Source: Haemaphysalis longicornis (taxonomy: Eukaryota > Arthropoda > Arachnida > Ixodida > Ixodidae). From it: 64,000 bases of DNA. Every line of letters starts with the position of its first letter. Within the stretch, counting starts at the first letter, position 1. The DNA is taken from positions 731,001 to 795,000 of the forward strand of contig JABSTR010000962.1 in assembly GCA_013339765.2 (NCBI GenBank), given 5' to 3'. Under the pieces are notes generated by a model that saw nothing but the letters and a program-made list of their open reading frames with translations, searched no databases and was not told the origin of the DNA. Below, in pieces: positions 12,182 through 22,729 of this stretch. Position numbers and translations under genes: made by a program.

Positions 12182-14234
12182 CATAGCGCGGAATAGGCAA
12201 GTAGCGGGTCCAGAATCAAAAAAAAAAAAAACGAAAATGAAACCGTTCTACCCAGTGTGAAATAGGCTGAACAAGCGGAGCTGTCGGTTGTCTTTATGGA
12301 GATTCCGTTTAGCTTCGGCTTCCTTTTCGTGCGTAATGTTAGACATTTTAGCGGCTAATTGTCTCATAATTATTTTCCAGGTAGCTCCGGTAAAACACTT
12401 GCAGTCGTTTTCTGTAACCATATTCTCTCCGAGATGGTCGTGTATAATTCTGGCAGGCAATAATTCTGTAACGATTACGAACTCCCCTCTGAACTAATTG
12501 ACAAGTAAAGATGAAACTCGGCGTAATGGCTCTTAGCGGCTATTTGTCATATTGTTTGGTTCGGAATACTACCGAGAACCCAGGACTTAGAGCCGTCTTC
12601 TGCAATCATTGTCGCTCCTTAGATGGTTGTGCTTCACTGCACAAAAGGCAATGTGGGAAAGGCAACCTACAAAGACCAAGCTTACACCAATCTCCTTAAA
12701 GTTGGCTTCCCCTGTAAACACGAATGCACTTTTTTTCTATATTTCCATGCGATATTTTTCTAGAGCTGTTATGATTGATCGATGGGCCGGATCGTGCGGA
12801 CAGTTATGAGCCCGTAGTCGTGGTGAAAACACAGACACACACGATATATATTCAAAACGAGATGGACCTCAGTCACGACGCGATGAAGAATGCAGTTATG
12901 GCAGAAAGGAAAGTGCAGTCATGCTTTAGTCCAAAGTGGTCATGTAACGGTCCCGAAGAGCAGAGGTGGGCTTACGGCTTGAGGTGGTCGATGGGTGGCG
13001 AAACTGTGTCCACGATGTTGGTCAGCTCCGCGCGCAGAGATGCTCGCACCGCGATGGCTGCCCGACGACGAGGAACGTGGCGGCGGCCGGTAGCTAGCGG
13101 CGGGAGGACGGAGCCTCGGCCTGATTTAGAATGAGGCCTGCCTGCCCGCGCTCTGCGCCACCGGTACACCGCTCACTCGTCGGCAGACACCAGCTTCTCC
13201 GGGCAGCGCCGGGCCTACACCACGACGGGTCCGTCCTCTCGTTGCCAGCCGGGTAGTGGCTCTGACGGCAGCGCCGGCGACGGTCCTCGGGCCCACACCG
13301 CGAGGTGCACCGTCTTCCTACCACCTTCTCCGAATTTCTTCTCCTCCTTCCTCCCTCTTCGATGCGGCTTTTTTCCTTGCCCGAGCGTTACGCCACCGGT
13401 TCAAGGGATTGGCTACCACTGTTCACCGGCCCTTCACTACAAGAGCAATATAAGTCGTCTTATATCAATATATGAAGGTCCATAGGCCTTGTTTGGTTTT
13501 TGTGATTTTTTTTTCTCTCGGGGGATTGGCTGTTGCGGGGCGCGAACCTTGCTCCAGAGGGAGCATGACACGATACCACGACATACTTTCGTCAGGCCCA
13601 GTCATAGAACAGCTTGGCGGTTTAAAAAATCTGGCTGGAGTGATCTAAACTACGAGGCTCAATATGACCGAATGATTTTGCAAGAACGCAAGTCCCACCT
13701 GCCAAGGTTACTCGTTTTAGATTTGTGCACTTGCATTGTTTAAAGTGCATTTGGAGGGCCACCGCGAAGGTATCCCTATGAATAAATATTAGACTTACTT
13801 AAAGCATTATCAGGGATCTTTGAAGTGGTTGAAAAAGCAGTTGCTTAAAACAAAGGGTGTTTTTATTAAATGTTTGGCAGGAAAAGCCAAGGCCAACCTC
13901 TCCGAAAAAGCTGCAACGACGCCGCAGAGAACATAGACTGGTTTCTAGAACCACAAAGAGAAAAAAAGACAAGATTTGCAGGCTTAAAAGAGTTTTAGAA
14001 AAATCGAAGCCACCATCAGCATCATGAATTGTCTTGAGCACTTTCCCCTTCCCGTGTTAAAAACATTTCCGCCCGAACGCTCTGCCCAGCGATACGTGCC
14101 CATCAAGAAGCACATACATGCAGACGTGTGCTCTCCTCCACTTGCACCCAGGTTTTTAACAGCGAAGCTGCTTAGCGATTCGTTGATTCCGGCGTCTCAC
14201 AAAACTCAGTACAAGGGTATGAAAAAAAGAAATC
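12182..14234. other. ABCA intron with a GC-rich block, unidentified
   Basis: A GC-rich stretch lies at about 12950-13330, between AT-rich flanks. The ORFs there are short and low-complexity (Arg/Ala-rich) and look like by-products of GC content. It may be an old LTR or another repeat; no motif decides it. Confidence 0.3.
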
Positions 14235-14316
14235 GCCGTCACCCGCAGGATTCGAACTTGAGCCGGGTAAATCAGCAGATGTTGGAGCCAGTAGTCGTAC
14301 CCACTCGGCTACCACC
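14235..14316 (-). repeat. tRNA-like sequence (class II spacing), SINE head or tRNA pseudogene
   Basis: On the minus strand a perfect A box, TAGCCGAGTGG (14301-14311), and a near-perfect B box, GTTCGAATCC (14248-14257), are spaced as in class II (Leu/Ser) tRNAs. The acceptor and anticodon stems do not pair convincingly, so a functional tRNA is unlikely. The poly(A) tail of the LINE to its right ends directly at its 5' side. Confidence 0.6.
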
Positions 14317-14439
14317 TTTTTTTTTTCTTTAATACATGGAAATTTTAGAGAGAAGTCAGCCAAGACAATTGACACACAATATAAACACTAACAGACAGAA
14401 AAGGGTAAGCCCGTCAGTCTAACAAAGGTCGGCACCAAT

Positions 14440-17400
14440 TCAAAACTCAGGCAAGCAAACGCACGCATCCAAAAGATGCAGCCACTCTGGTGGATCACTC
14501 TGCGCGACGTAAACGCTCCGTACCAACGCCGCCTGTTCCCGAAAAATGACCTTGGTCGGCCTAGGGGGTTCAGCATGCCGATCAGTCATGCGGCACTTCC
14601 ACAAGCTAAACAAACCTAGGAGCACAAAAACGTCATACGGCACCCGATTAACGTCCTCAAATGGCAAGAAGCGAATGGTGTATGGGGTGATGTCAATGTC
14701 CTTTTTTAGTGTCCGTTGCAAAACGTCCCAGAAAAACACCGCGTCACGGCACAGCACAAAACAGTGGTCAATAGTTTCTGGTTGGTTGCACAAGCGGCAA
14801 TTGTCTGACCAAGGGATCGACATTCCTTTGTCTCGCAGCCATGTTTTAACTGGAAGCGTTTGCGAATGAAGCTTAAAGAAAAACGTTTTAGCATTTGGCG
14901 GCACGCACATACGCTTGACACGGTCTAAAACATTATTCGTATGGTCCCGCAAGTATGGCTGGCGATAAAGAGGCACGGGGAATAGATTATGAATTAAAGT
15001 GTTCGTCATAGCTGTCCTTGAAAGACTAAACAGGTACTCCAGAGAAAACCGCGCAGTAAGGAAATGAAAAGTATCTACAACTTCTTTTAGAAAACCCCAT
15101 GGCGGCTTTTGGTTGACCTCACCCGTAGAAACAAGGAGAAACGGCAAATGGTAACTTATGCGCTCTTGAATTACAGTACGTAAAAATGGATGCTCCGCCG
15201 ACTTGTAGAAGAAAAACCGAGACACAAGTTGGTGCACAAACAAATGCATTAACCCAACACCACCAGACCGTAAAGGAAGAAACAAATTATCTCTGCGCAT
15301 TGGCTCCCATTCAGATCCCCACACGAAGGTAGCAAACACTCTGTGTAGAGCCTGGACTTTCGCCCGCGCACAGTGCAGTACCTGAAGCACATAAACAAGC
15401 TTTGCTACCAAGAAGACATTGCAGACTTGCGCACGGGCAAATACAGAAAGTTCTCGCCCCATCCATGCCTGCGAGGCACGCTTGACATGCGTGAGTGCTG
15501 AAGACCAGTGTGGTCCTGAGTTCCTTATTTGGTGCAAAGGCACGCCAAGGTACTCAAGCGGTGTGCTGTCCCAATTAATACCTGCAAATTTGGAAGGTTT
15601 GGTTCCCCACAGGCCAAGCCAAAACCCCTTAGTTTTCTCCATATTCATGACCGCTCCAGACACGTCACAAAACTCCTTAGTCAATGCAAGGGCTTCGTGA
15701 ACACTACGCTTGTCAACACAAAAATAGGCAATGTCATCAGCATACGCAAGAACTTTAACTTCACATGACGCTAACGAAAAACCACGTACTCTTTGACTCT
15801 TTTGTATGCTAACACAAAGAGGCTCTATGTACAGTGAAAACAGTAGCGGCGATAGAGGACAGCCCTGTCTAACAGACGATCTGATCTGAACTGGCTTCGA
15901 GAGGATGCGATTGACGACAAGTTGTGTAGTGCAATTCTTGTAGCAAAGCTGAATGCCTCTATATAGCACATCACCTACATTAGCCGCTTCCAAAAGTGCA
16001 AATAAAAAGTCGTGAGACACCCGATCAAATGCTTTCGCAAGGTCAATTTGGATAAGGGCCACCTGTTCAACCGAATCAGACACGCATTCCAATATAGAAC
16101 GAGCAATATGTATATTCGTTTGAATACTTCTGTTCCGAATACCGCACGTTTGGTGAGAACCAACTAAACTAGAAATTACGTGTTGAAGACGGTTAGATAA
16201 AACTTTGGCGAATATTTTATAGTCAACATTGCAGAGAGAGATTGGCCGATAGCCCTCTACAGATCTCAGCTTGTGTTCATCCGCAGTTTTTGGTATTAAC
16301 ACTGTGTGCCCTAAGTAAAAGGTAGGGGGCAAAACACCGTGATCGTATGCGGCTATGAATATGTCCAAGAGGACTGGAGCGAGGATATCAGAAAACTTCT
16401 GATAAAATTCCCCGCTCAGTCCATCCGGTCCAGGGGTCTTGTTTGTCTTAAGCGAAGAGATGGCAATCTTAACCTCTTCCAGTGTAATAGGGCCGGAAAC
16501 CCCGGCACACTCATCATCCGCAAGCCTTGGAAGTGCCCCAATGAGAGAATGAAAGCCACGCTCTTGACCCACGACATTGGACCCACCAAATAACCTGCTG
16601 TAATGAGCATGGAATGCACCGGCAATATCAGCTGAGTCAGTATACCTAGTACCATTATAATTAATCTCAATTATCTCCTTTGCAAGAGCCGATTGGCGCT
16701 CATCACACAGCGAACGGCGAGTGGGATAACTGTCATAAAACCTTCGTGTTCTGGACCGAATTAATGCACCGTGGTATTTTTCAGTAACATATTGCTGCAA
16801 TTGTCCTTTAGTTACGCCAATTTCATCTATACTTGATCCAGGCATTGCTGCCTCCAGTTCGTGAAGGTCCACCAGTGTACGGGAAAGTTCACGAACATGA
16901 AAGCGTTTTAGAAACGCAAGACGAGCTGACTCTTCTATAGCCAAGTTTCGCACCTCTTGCTTAAAAAGATCCCAATGTTGATATAATGAAAGCTCAGCTA
17001 TTGCAAAAGTGTTGTGTAAACACTCCGAAATACTTCTGCAAAAGATTTCATCGGCCAATAAGGAGACGTTGAGCTTCCATAGATCCCACTGAGGCAGCAC
17101 ACCACGCGGCTTTGAGCTACCGAAGTAAACAGATACCATACAGTGATCGGTGAAAAAAATAGGGCGCACAGTATAGTCGGAAATCCCAGAAACTTCTTCT
17201 GCAGAAATGTAAATTCGATCCAGGCGTGCATTCGAGGTACACTGAAAGTGAGTGAAGTGCACGGAACTCCCTTTCCTCTCTCCAACATCAACAAGACCAT
17301 GCTCGTGCACTAGATCAGCCAGGATGGCTGCGCTGCGGTCATATTGCACGCTAAGCCTAGAACGATCCTGCACATTACATACACAATTGAAGTCCCCCAT

Positions 17401-17832
17401 GAGGAGGACTTTTCTTTGCGTACGTAGAAAATCCCGAACCGACAGAAAAAACGACGTACGCTCACGACAGTTCACGGGGGCGTAGAGGCAAATGACACGC
17501 CACTCAACACCTGCAATGACAAGGTCACAGCAAATAAACCGCCCCGAAGTATCGGTGCTACACGAGAGACAAGAAAACCCTATGCCCTTGCTGATGAAGA
17601 CAAAGCATCCCCCAGACAAGCCTGCGGAGTGGCTAACACAAACACTGTACTGCTCTAAGAAGGGCTCTAATGCTGCCGATATGTCCTCATCTCCACAGAG
17701 CTTTGTTTCCTGAATGGCCGCAATGCTCACGTCCATCCGTTTAAGGAGGCGCAAAAGCTGGTACTGTCGTCTCCTGTTCCTCAAGCCTCTCACATTAAGT
17801 GTGGCAGCGTGCAGTGCTGTGACACTTGCCAT
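14440..17832 (-). CDS. LINE ORF2: APE endonuclease, reverse transcriptase, C-terminal zinc finger
   Basis: This 1130-residue ORF carries out target-primed reverse transcription. The endonuclease (about residues 1-230) begins with LNVRGLRNRRRQYQLL and has IQETKL and MGDFNCV (about residue 145). The RT has TPGPDGLSGEFY, YRPISLCNVDYKIFAKVL, LIQIDLAKAFDRV, RQGCPLSPLLFSLYIEPL and LAYADDIAYF (YADD about residue 696). A zf-RVT-like CRLC...H...C motif lies near residue 1020. The motif pattern fits the L1/Tx1 group rather than R1 or Jockey. I take the ATG at 17832 (MASVTALH) because the frame upstream of it lacks another ATG. It starts 14 bases after the ORF1 stop, so reinitiation is plausible. Confidence 0.9.
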   Translation of the reverse strand: MASVTALHAATLNVRGLRNRRRQYQLLRLLKRMDVSIAAIQETKLCGDEDISAALEPFLEQYSVCVSHSAGLSGGCFVFISKGIGFSCLSCSTDTSGRFICCDLVIAGVEWRVICLYAPVNCRERTSFFLSVRDFLRTQRKVLLMGDFNCVCNVQDRSRLSVQYDRSAAILADLVHEHGLVDVGERKGSSVHFTHFQCTSNARLDRIYISAEEVSGISDYTVRPIFFTDHCMVSVYFGSSKPRGVLPQWDLWKLNVSLLADEIFCRSISECLHNTFAIAELSLYQHWDLFKQEVRNLAIEESARLAFLKRFHVRELSRTLVDLHELEAAMPGSSIDEIGVTKGQLQQYVTEKYHGALIRSRTRRFYDSYPTRRSLCDERQSALAKEIIEINYNGTRYTDSADIAGAFHAHYSRLFGGSNVVGQERGFHSLIGALPRLADDECAGVSGPITLEEVKIAISSLKTNKTPGPDGLSGEFYQKFSDILAPVLLDIFIAAYDHGVLPPTFYLGHTVLIPKTADEHKLRSVEGYRPISLCNVDYKIFAKVLSNRLQHVISSLVGSHQTCGIRNRSIQTNIHIARSILECVSDSVEQVALIQIDLAKAFDRVSHDFLFALLEAANVGDVLYRGIQLCYKNCTTQLVVNRILSKPVQIRSSVRQGCPLSPLLFSLYIEPLCVSIQKSQRVRGFSLASCEVKVLAYADDIAYFCVDKRSVHEALALTKEFCDVSGAVMNMEKTKGFWLGLWGTKPSKFAGINWDSTPLEYLGVPLHQIRNSGPHWSSALTHVKRASQAWMGRELSVFARAQVCNVFLVAKLVYVLQVLHCARAKVQALHRVFATFVWGSEWEPMRRDNLFLPLRSGGVGLMHLFVHQLVSRFFFYKSAEHPFLRTVIQERISYHLPFLLVSTGEVNQKPPWGFLKEVVDTFHFLTARFSLEYLFSLSRTAMTNTLIHNLFPVPLYRQPYLRDHTNNVLDRVKRMCVPPNAKTFFFKLHSQTLPVKTWLRDKGMSIPWSDNCRLCNQPETIDHCFVLCRDAVFFWDVLQRTLKKDIDITPYTIRFLPFEDVNRVPYDVFVLLGLFSLWKCRMTDRHAEPPRPTKVIFREQAALVRSVYVAQSDPPEWLHLLDACVCLPEF

Positions 17833-17846
17833 ACTGTGGGAGCATC

Positions 17847-19208
17847 TCACGTGTCCTTGTCACCTCCAGATAAACCACCCTTGCGGATGGCCTTGGATGA
17901 CAGTACCTTTCCTGGCTTCTTGGAACCAGCCAGCGGCACAAGACCACTAGCCAGAACAGCAGCGTCGGAGGAGTCCAGTACGGTGGACGCCTGCTTTTTG
18001 CCCGCGATGGATGCCTTCTCGCCATCCACAGGAGCAGGCCTTTTCATCGGCCCGCTGCTACCACCCGGAACGTCGTCAGGCAAAGCCACAGCATCCGCCC
18101 AAGATGATGAAGCAATCTCCATGGGGCAAGTAACGGAAGCATCGCCCCCAACGTCACCGGGAGACAAGTCGCTCCTCTCATCATCGCTGGCAGGCAGTGG
18201 TACTGAAGCATGGTCTTCCTCCAAGGCGTCAATGGGAGTCGCGGAATCCATGCCAATCGGCTCCCCCTGCTCATCACTTGTCGATCCACTTATCACTTGA
18301 CCAGGTGGCACCGTATGGGGCTCCACTTGCTCACTCTTCCCCGCTGCAGGATTTGTTGGCACAGCCTCGGGAGGTCCAGCCAACACTGGCTGGTTAACTT
18401 CCCCCGATGCGTCCACTACCTCCGTGACATCCATGACATGAGCGGACACATCTTCATCAGTTGGTAATTCGTGACCTTGTCGGAGCTTGTCCGCATATGT
18501 CATGACACACCTTTCTGCGGTGTGGCCATACCGACGACACTCGGTGCACCGTGGGGTACGACACTGCCGCCGTACGTGCCCAATCCTGTTGCAACGCAGA
18601 CAAAGAGGTGGTCTGCCAGGGACCAGTACAAGGCACTGGCTCCCATAAATGTCCATCATGTGCGGTATGTCAGCGACCGAGACGCCATCCTTCAATGTGA
18701 GGGACACCTCCCGAGCTCCGGTCTCCATGTGGTCCATTCCTGGACACCTCCACATCTCTCTAGCAACAGACTGGGTAGTTCCGAATGGTTCCAGCGCTTC
18801 AGAAATCCTCCGGTTGTCCAAATGGCGCGGCACCCAAAGTAGCTTCATTTTGATGTTTCTCGTTTCCGGGTCAAACACCATACACTTTAGTCCCTTGACG
18901 GTGATGTGCTCGAGCTGGACTAGCTTTTGCTTGACACTGTTGGAGACGCAGGTAAGCATCCAAACGTGACTCATTTGATATTGTCCGATGCACAACACAT
19001 CACGGAGGTTGATAACGCGAGCCAACGCATCCCTAAAGTCAGGAGCCCGGTAAGGACGGCCTTTCAAGTCCGCATGCAGGAAAACGGTATTCAAGACAAC
19101 GTTACCGGTTGGGAGACGAGGAAGAATGATCTTGTAGTTATCCATATTAGTTTCAGACGAAGTAGTACCTCGGTCAGTGACCGATGCGCTGTTTCCAGCT
19201 GAGAGCAT
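17847..19208 (-). CDS. LINE ORF1: gag-like RNA-binding protein with two CCHC knuckles
   Basis: This is a 453-residue ORF from ATG 19208 (MLSAGNSASVTDRG). Two consecutive zinc knuckles lie at about residues 200-235: CLRCNRIGHVRRQC and CTECRRYGHTAERC. They follow an RRM-like region with VPRHLDNRRISEALEPFG. The C-terminal third is acidic and low-complexity, ending in a Lys-rich tail. Such ORF1 proteins coat element RNA. The frame stays open upstream to 19256 but without an ATG. Confidence 0.85.
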   Translation of the reverse strand: MLSAGNSASVTDRGTTSSETNMDNYKIILPRLPTGNVVLNTVFLHADLKGRPYRAPDFRDALARVINLRDVLCIGQYQMSHVWMLTCVSNSVKQKLVQLEHITVKGLKCMVFDPETRNIKMKLLWVPRHLDNRRISEALEPFGTTQSVAREMWRCPGMDHMETGAREVSLTLKDGVSVADIPHMMDIYGSQCLVLVPGRPPLCLRCNRIGHVRRQCRTPRCTECRRYGHTAERCVMTYADKLRQGHELPTDEDVSAHVMDVTEVVDASGEVNQPVLAGPPEAVPTNPAAGKSEQVEPHTVPPGQVISGSTSDEQGEPIGMDSATPIDALEEDHASVPLPASDDERSDLSPGDVGGDASVTCPMEIASSSWADAVALPDDVPGGSSGPMKRPAPVDGEKASIAGKKQASTVLDSSDAAVLASGLVPLAGSKKPGKVLSSKAIRKGGLSGGDKDT

Positions 19209-19260
19209 GAAAAGACACAGCCGTTCCGAACGGCGTCTTCTTCTTCCTCCTACCACCTTG

Positions 19261-20141
19261 TTTTGTCTTTATATCCTTTTTTAACGTTTTTACAAGTCAA
19301 CGATGTAATAAACAGCCCCTTCTGTGTTTTGGTTGGCGGAAACTACTAAAAAACATGAGATATCAACTTTTGAAGTACTGAGAAGATTTCAGCGTCAGGA
19401 TTTTCCACTTTGTACAATTCGCACAAATAGTGCATTCTTCCCCCGAAATATGCGCTCACGGTTGAGTCAGTACTCGAGAGTCAAACGGCTTACTCATAAG
19501 GCTGTGGCCGTGGGTTCGGAGTCACGCCAACTGCTCGACACACACTGACACAGAACACCTGATGGGGTCCACGTTGCCCCTGCGGGCGCCTAGCCTAAGT
19601 ACGCGCGTTCCGTTCGTTCGTTCGTTCTGCTTCTTCGATTGGCTTCTTCTTCGCCGTTATAGTAAGAAAGATTGAGTAAGGGTCGTGGCGGCAGCGAAGA
19701 ACACGCAAATCGGCCGCAATCGTGGACTTAAACCATCGTGATGGTCGTGAAGGTTTCCTACCTCTCCGCTACCTTAAAGTCTTACGCGTTAGTGTGAGCT
19801 TCCTTGTATTTTTAGCAGCGGAGCTTTTTGAGTTTGAGTGGCATTCATTGCGGGCGTCGCTCAATCCTCGGTGCAACAAAGTGAAGAGGAGGAAAATGCT
19901 AGCCCAAAAATTCCCCGCATTTCCCCGAGGGGAAGAATGTGAAAGTTGCGAATGCACGAGTGAATTTGCGCGGTTCGGTAATGTTCGCGCGAAAGAGAGA
20001 TCACACACACACACACACAACTACCAAAGAAAGAAAGATGCATTTATTCACAGACACCTATTTGTGTTGTCGTTGTACTTGATTGCTTTGAAATTTCGTG
20101 TCGGATCTCAGCTTTGAAATTTCGTGTCAGTACTCCTTTAA
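19261..20141. other. repeat-derived intron sequence ending in a lone MITE right end
   Basis: The stretch ends with GTGTCAGTACTCCTTTAA, identical to the right terminus of the 10934-12181 MITE, but no left terminus was found. The block at about 19900-20090 resembles the interior of the MITE at 43784-44287 (shared TTTGTGTTGTC.TTGTACTTGA). A (CA)n run lies near 20003-20021. Confidence 0.5.
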
Positions 20142-20170
20142 GCAGGTGCATTAGCCCTTCTCACGCCTGA

Positions 20171-20350
20171 TTCTTGGCCAATCCCCACGTGGGTATGTGC
20201 CATGTCAGCGGGCCAGGCAGCGCGCGCCCATCTCCCCCCCGTTGCCAAGGAAGACGAGGAGATTCCTGGCCAATCCCCCACGTGGGTATGTGCCATGTCA
20301 AGCGGCCAGGCTGCGCGCGCCCATCTCCACGTGCGCGGACATCGCCGGTG
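20171..20350. repeat. tandem duplication, period about 92 bp, with CCCACGTGGG palindromes
   Basis: The sequence from TTCTTGGCCAATCC (20171) recurs at 20263 with few changes. Each copy contains CACGTGGGTATGTGCCATGTC and GCGCGCGCCCATCTCC, and each includes a CACGTG palindrome. Confidence 0.8.
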
Positions 20351-21263
20351 GACGCAGGTTCAGGGTCGCTTAAGAAGTGCATTGCACTTAAAATGTGGGG
20401 AGGGAATTGGCATGGAGTCACGGAACCGACGAGCAAGAGTGGCGGGTGCGCATCGCGACGCAGATGTCGGGCTGGGGTGGCGCGTGCTGGGGATGGCCGG
20501 CGCCTAGTGATGACGTCAGCTCTGAAGGGCAAATGTTCTAGTGTACGGAGATGGCGTGCGCTCGACGACGTCAGTGTCCGATCTACCAATCAGATGGGCA
20601 GAAAAGCGAAGTTAAAGCTGGTGAAGACCACCAGCTCCGCTGTTTCCCCAGTCTTCCCATCTCCGTTACGAAGGTGGCCGAAATTTTTTAAGTACGGAGC
20701 TATTCTAGGTCGACCCTTTTCACCCGTTTGATGAACGTCGTGCGTCACGCAGCGGTAGGAGAAGGTTCAGACCCTCCTGCGGCCTCGCAGAAGGAACCCG
20801 TTCCAAGAGCCACCGATGGAGGGTGCCGTTAGCTGTCGATTTTTTTGCGCGAACCGTATGCCGTGCATCCGGCACACAAGAACCACAGCTCCCCTGTGTC
20901 AGCAATTTCACACACGTTGGAACTGGTTTTAATTTTTATTACTCCTCTTAAATTAGTTAGACAATATGTCATCGGGCAGGGCTAAAGAACTGCACTAACA
21001 TTTATAATGTGTATCATCTCGTTGCGCTTGCAATTATAAAGGAGTTTTTTGAACTAATCGTACCCACTACATAGTGGCTTTTTTTTTTTTCATTTCGTTC
21101 ACTGTGAATTCCACTAAGCCGAGCAAGTGATCTGTCCACACATTTCTCTGTTTCAAAGTTATTTGGGTCTAATCGTTCAGAAATTTCAATTCTCATTGAC
21201 TACCCACGTCGTCATGGCGTTTTGTTTTGAATAGGCGTAACAAAGACTTGCTTATCTCCGCAG

Positions 21264-22501
21264 ACTCACCAGAAACTCCAGCAAAGCTGCGGCCCCTAAG
21301 CCTGAGCCTCTACTCGGGTCTCTTCGAGCTGTTCGCGCTGTTGTTGGAGGCCTGCTTTTGCTTCTTCGCGGCGAGCTTCCTTGATTCAGACCTTGCGCAG
21401 CGTCTCTGGGTGCGGTACCAGATCCGCGACGTCCAATACGACCCGCAGAACCAGGACTCCATCAACGAGGACGTGCGCAACGAAGCGGTGCTTGTTGACA
21501 AAATCTTCAACCAGGCCAAATTTGCCGAACATGCACTCGTGGTGCGGAACCTCAGCAAAGCGTACGGCTTCTTCCAACAGCATTTCGCCATCGAGACCAT
21601 AAGCTTCACCGTCCACCACGGCGAATGCATCGGCATCGTCGGAGTCATAGGCACGGGAAAGACTTCGATGATGGGCGTGCTGGGTGGTGAACTTTTTCCA
21701 ACATCCGGAGACGCCTTTAGGCCCGGCATGTCGCTGACGCGCGACTACCGATTTTGGATTCAGAGCGTCGGCTACGTACCCTTCGGCTGGGGGCTCCTCG
21801 AAACTCTCACGGGCCGCGAGATGATCAGAGTGATCGCCTTACTTCGAGGTGTCCAGGACGTGCCGCGGACCACGGCGCGCGTCATGGGGGTCGTCGAGCT
21901 ATCGGAGCCGGACGCGGTGGTCTCGACGTACAGCGTTGGCGCCAAGACTCAGCTCTCGTTGGCCCTAGCCCTGATAGCCGCCCCGAAGCTCTACTTGCTG
22001 GACCTCCCGGAACTCGACACCCAGTCGCGCGCCATAGTTCACCGGGTCCTGGGCCTCCTGCGGCCGAGCAGTACGGTGGTGCTCACGTGCGAGCACCTGC
22101 ACCACTACGAGGACGTCTGCGACCGGCTGGCCATCATGGTCGCCGGCCGCATAGAGTGCATCGGCTCCGTCAAGGGCCTCAGTGACAAGTATGTCCGGGG
22201 CACCACGGTCACCATCTACACGTTCCCGGACCGCAAGTATGACATGGACCACCAGAGTGCCATCGTCGTCGACATGACCGAGCACTTCTCGACGAGCTCG
22301 CTGGCCCGCTGCTATGAAGGCGTGCTCGAGTTTCGCCTCCCCGACACGCCGATGGGACTCTGCGAGATGTTCGACAGGCTGTTGTTTCTCAAGCGGAAAC
22401 ACAAGTTCCACGTCTTCTATGTCAGCGAAACCACGCTGGACCAAATATTTCTCAGCCTCTGCCGGAAACACGCAGCGATTGCGCATCAGTCACCCCTCTA
22501 A
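21264..22501 (+). CDS. ABCA-family transporter, terminal exon with degenerate nucleotide-binding domain
   Basis: The acceptor CTCCGCAG ends at 21263 and phase 1 joins the 9949-10084 exon; TAA closes the frame at 22501 (about 412 codons). A last hydrophobic helix precedes the NBD. Walker A is intact (GVIGTGKTS, 21641-21667). The Q-loop reads VGYVPFGWGLLETLTG with Phe where the family has Gln. The signature is YSVGAKTQLS (second Gly replaced by Val). Walker B is LYLLDLP, with Leu in place of the catalytic Glu. The switch region is LTCEHL, with Glu at the His position. The C-terminus keeps the ABCA tail (YVSETTLDQIFLSL). The frame is fully open, so this looks like a retained non-hydrolytic domain; early pseudogenisation is the alternative. 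Confidence 0.9.
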
Positions 22502-22718
22502 TAGGAAAAGAACAAGTTGCGCGTTAATGATATCTGTGATTAGTTAAAAATATTGAAATCATAGTGTGAAAACTTGTCTGCCGCGTCAGGAGTGATTAAG
22601 TTCATTTTCCGAATGGCGCCTCGGAACAACTTAGTCCGGATATTAATTAACACTGCAGACAAATAAGACTGCGGCCATGTGCACATATACAGTATACAGG
22701 ACCCAGTGTTGTTAACGA

Positions 22719-22724
22719 AATAAA
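22719..22724 (+). other. polyadenylation signal AATAAA of the ABCA gene
   Basis: It is the first AATAAA after the stop, about 218 bases downstream, and is followed by a T/G-rich stretch (GTTTCCATTGTTGTTGTG). It is the likely 3' end signal. Confidence 0.6.
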
Positions 22725-22729
22725 GTTTC

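Larger units (their letters stand above)
14317..19260 (-). mobile_element. L1/Tx1-type LINE with two uninterrupted ORFs
   Basis: It has two ORFs in the classic order on the minus strand, a short 3' UTR and an A-rich tail (minus TTAAAG followed by about ten A, 14317-14327). ORF1 (453 aa) and ORF2 (1130 aa) show no stop or frameshift, unlike every other LINE here. The 5' limit is uncertain because only about 50 bases precede the ORF1 start before unrelated AT-rich sequence. The element lies in the last ABCA intron, antisense to the gene. Confidence 0.85.

Noticed and set aside
13019..13330. Arg/Ala-rich ORFs in the GC-rich block
   Set aside because: No motif, no splice-site context and low-complexity composition; treated as by-products of G+C content.
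18044..18842. Plus-strand ORFs over the LINE ORF1
   Set aside because: Antisense to the zinc-knuckle ORF; composition explained by that frame.
21754..22486. Long alternative-frame ORFs inside the ABCA terminal exon (both strands)
   Set aside because: Shadows of the G+C-rich NBD frame; Arg/Gly/His-rich with no domain.
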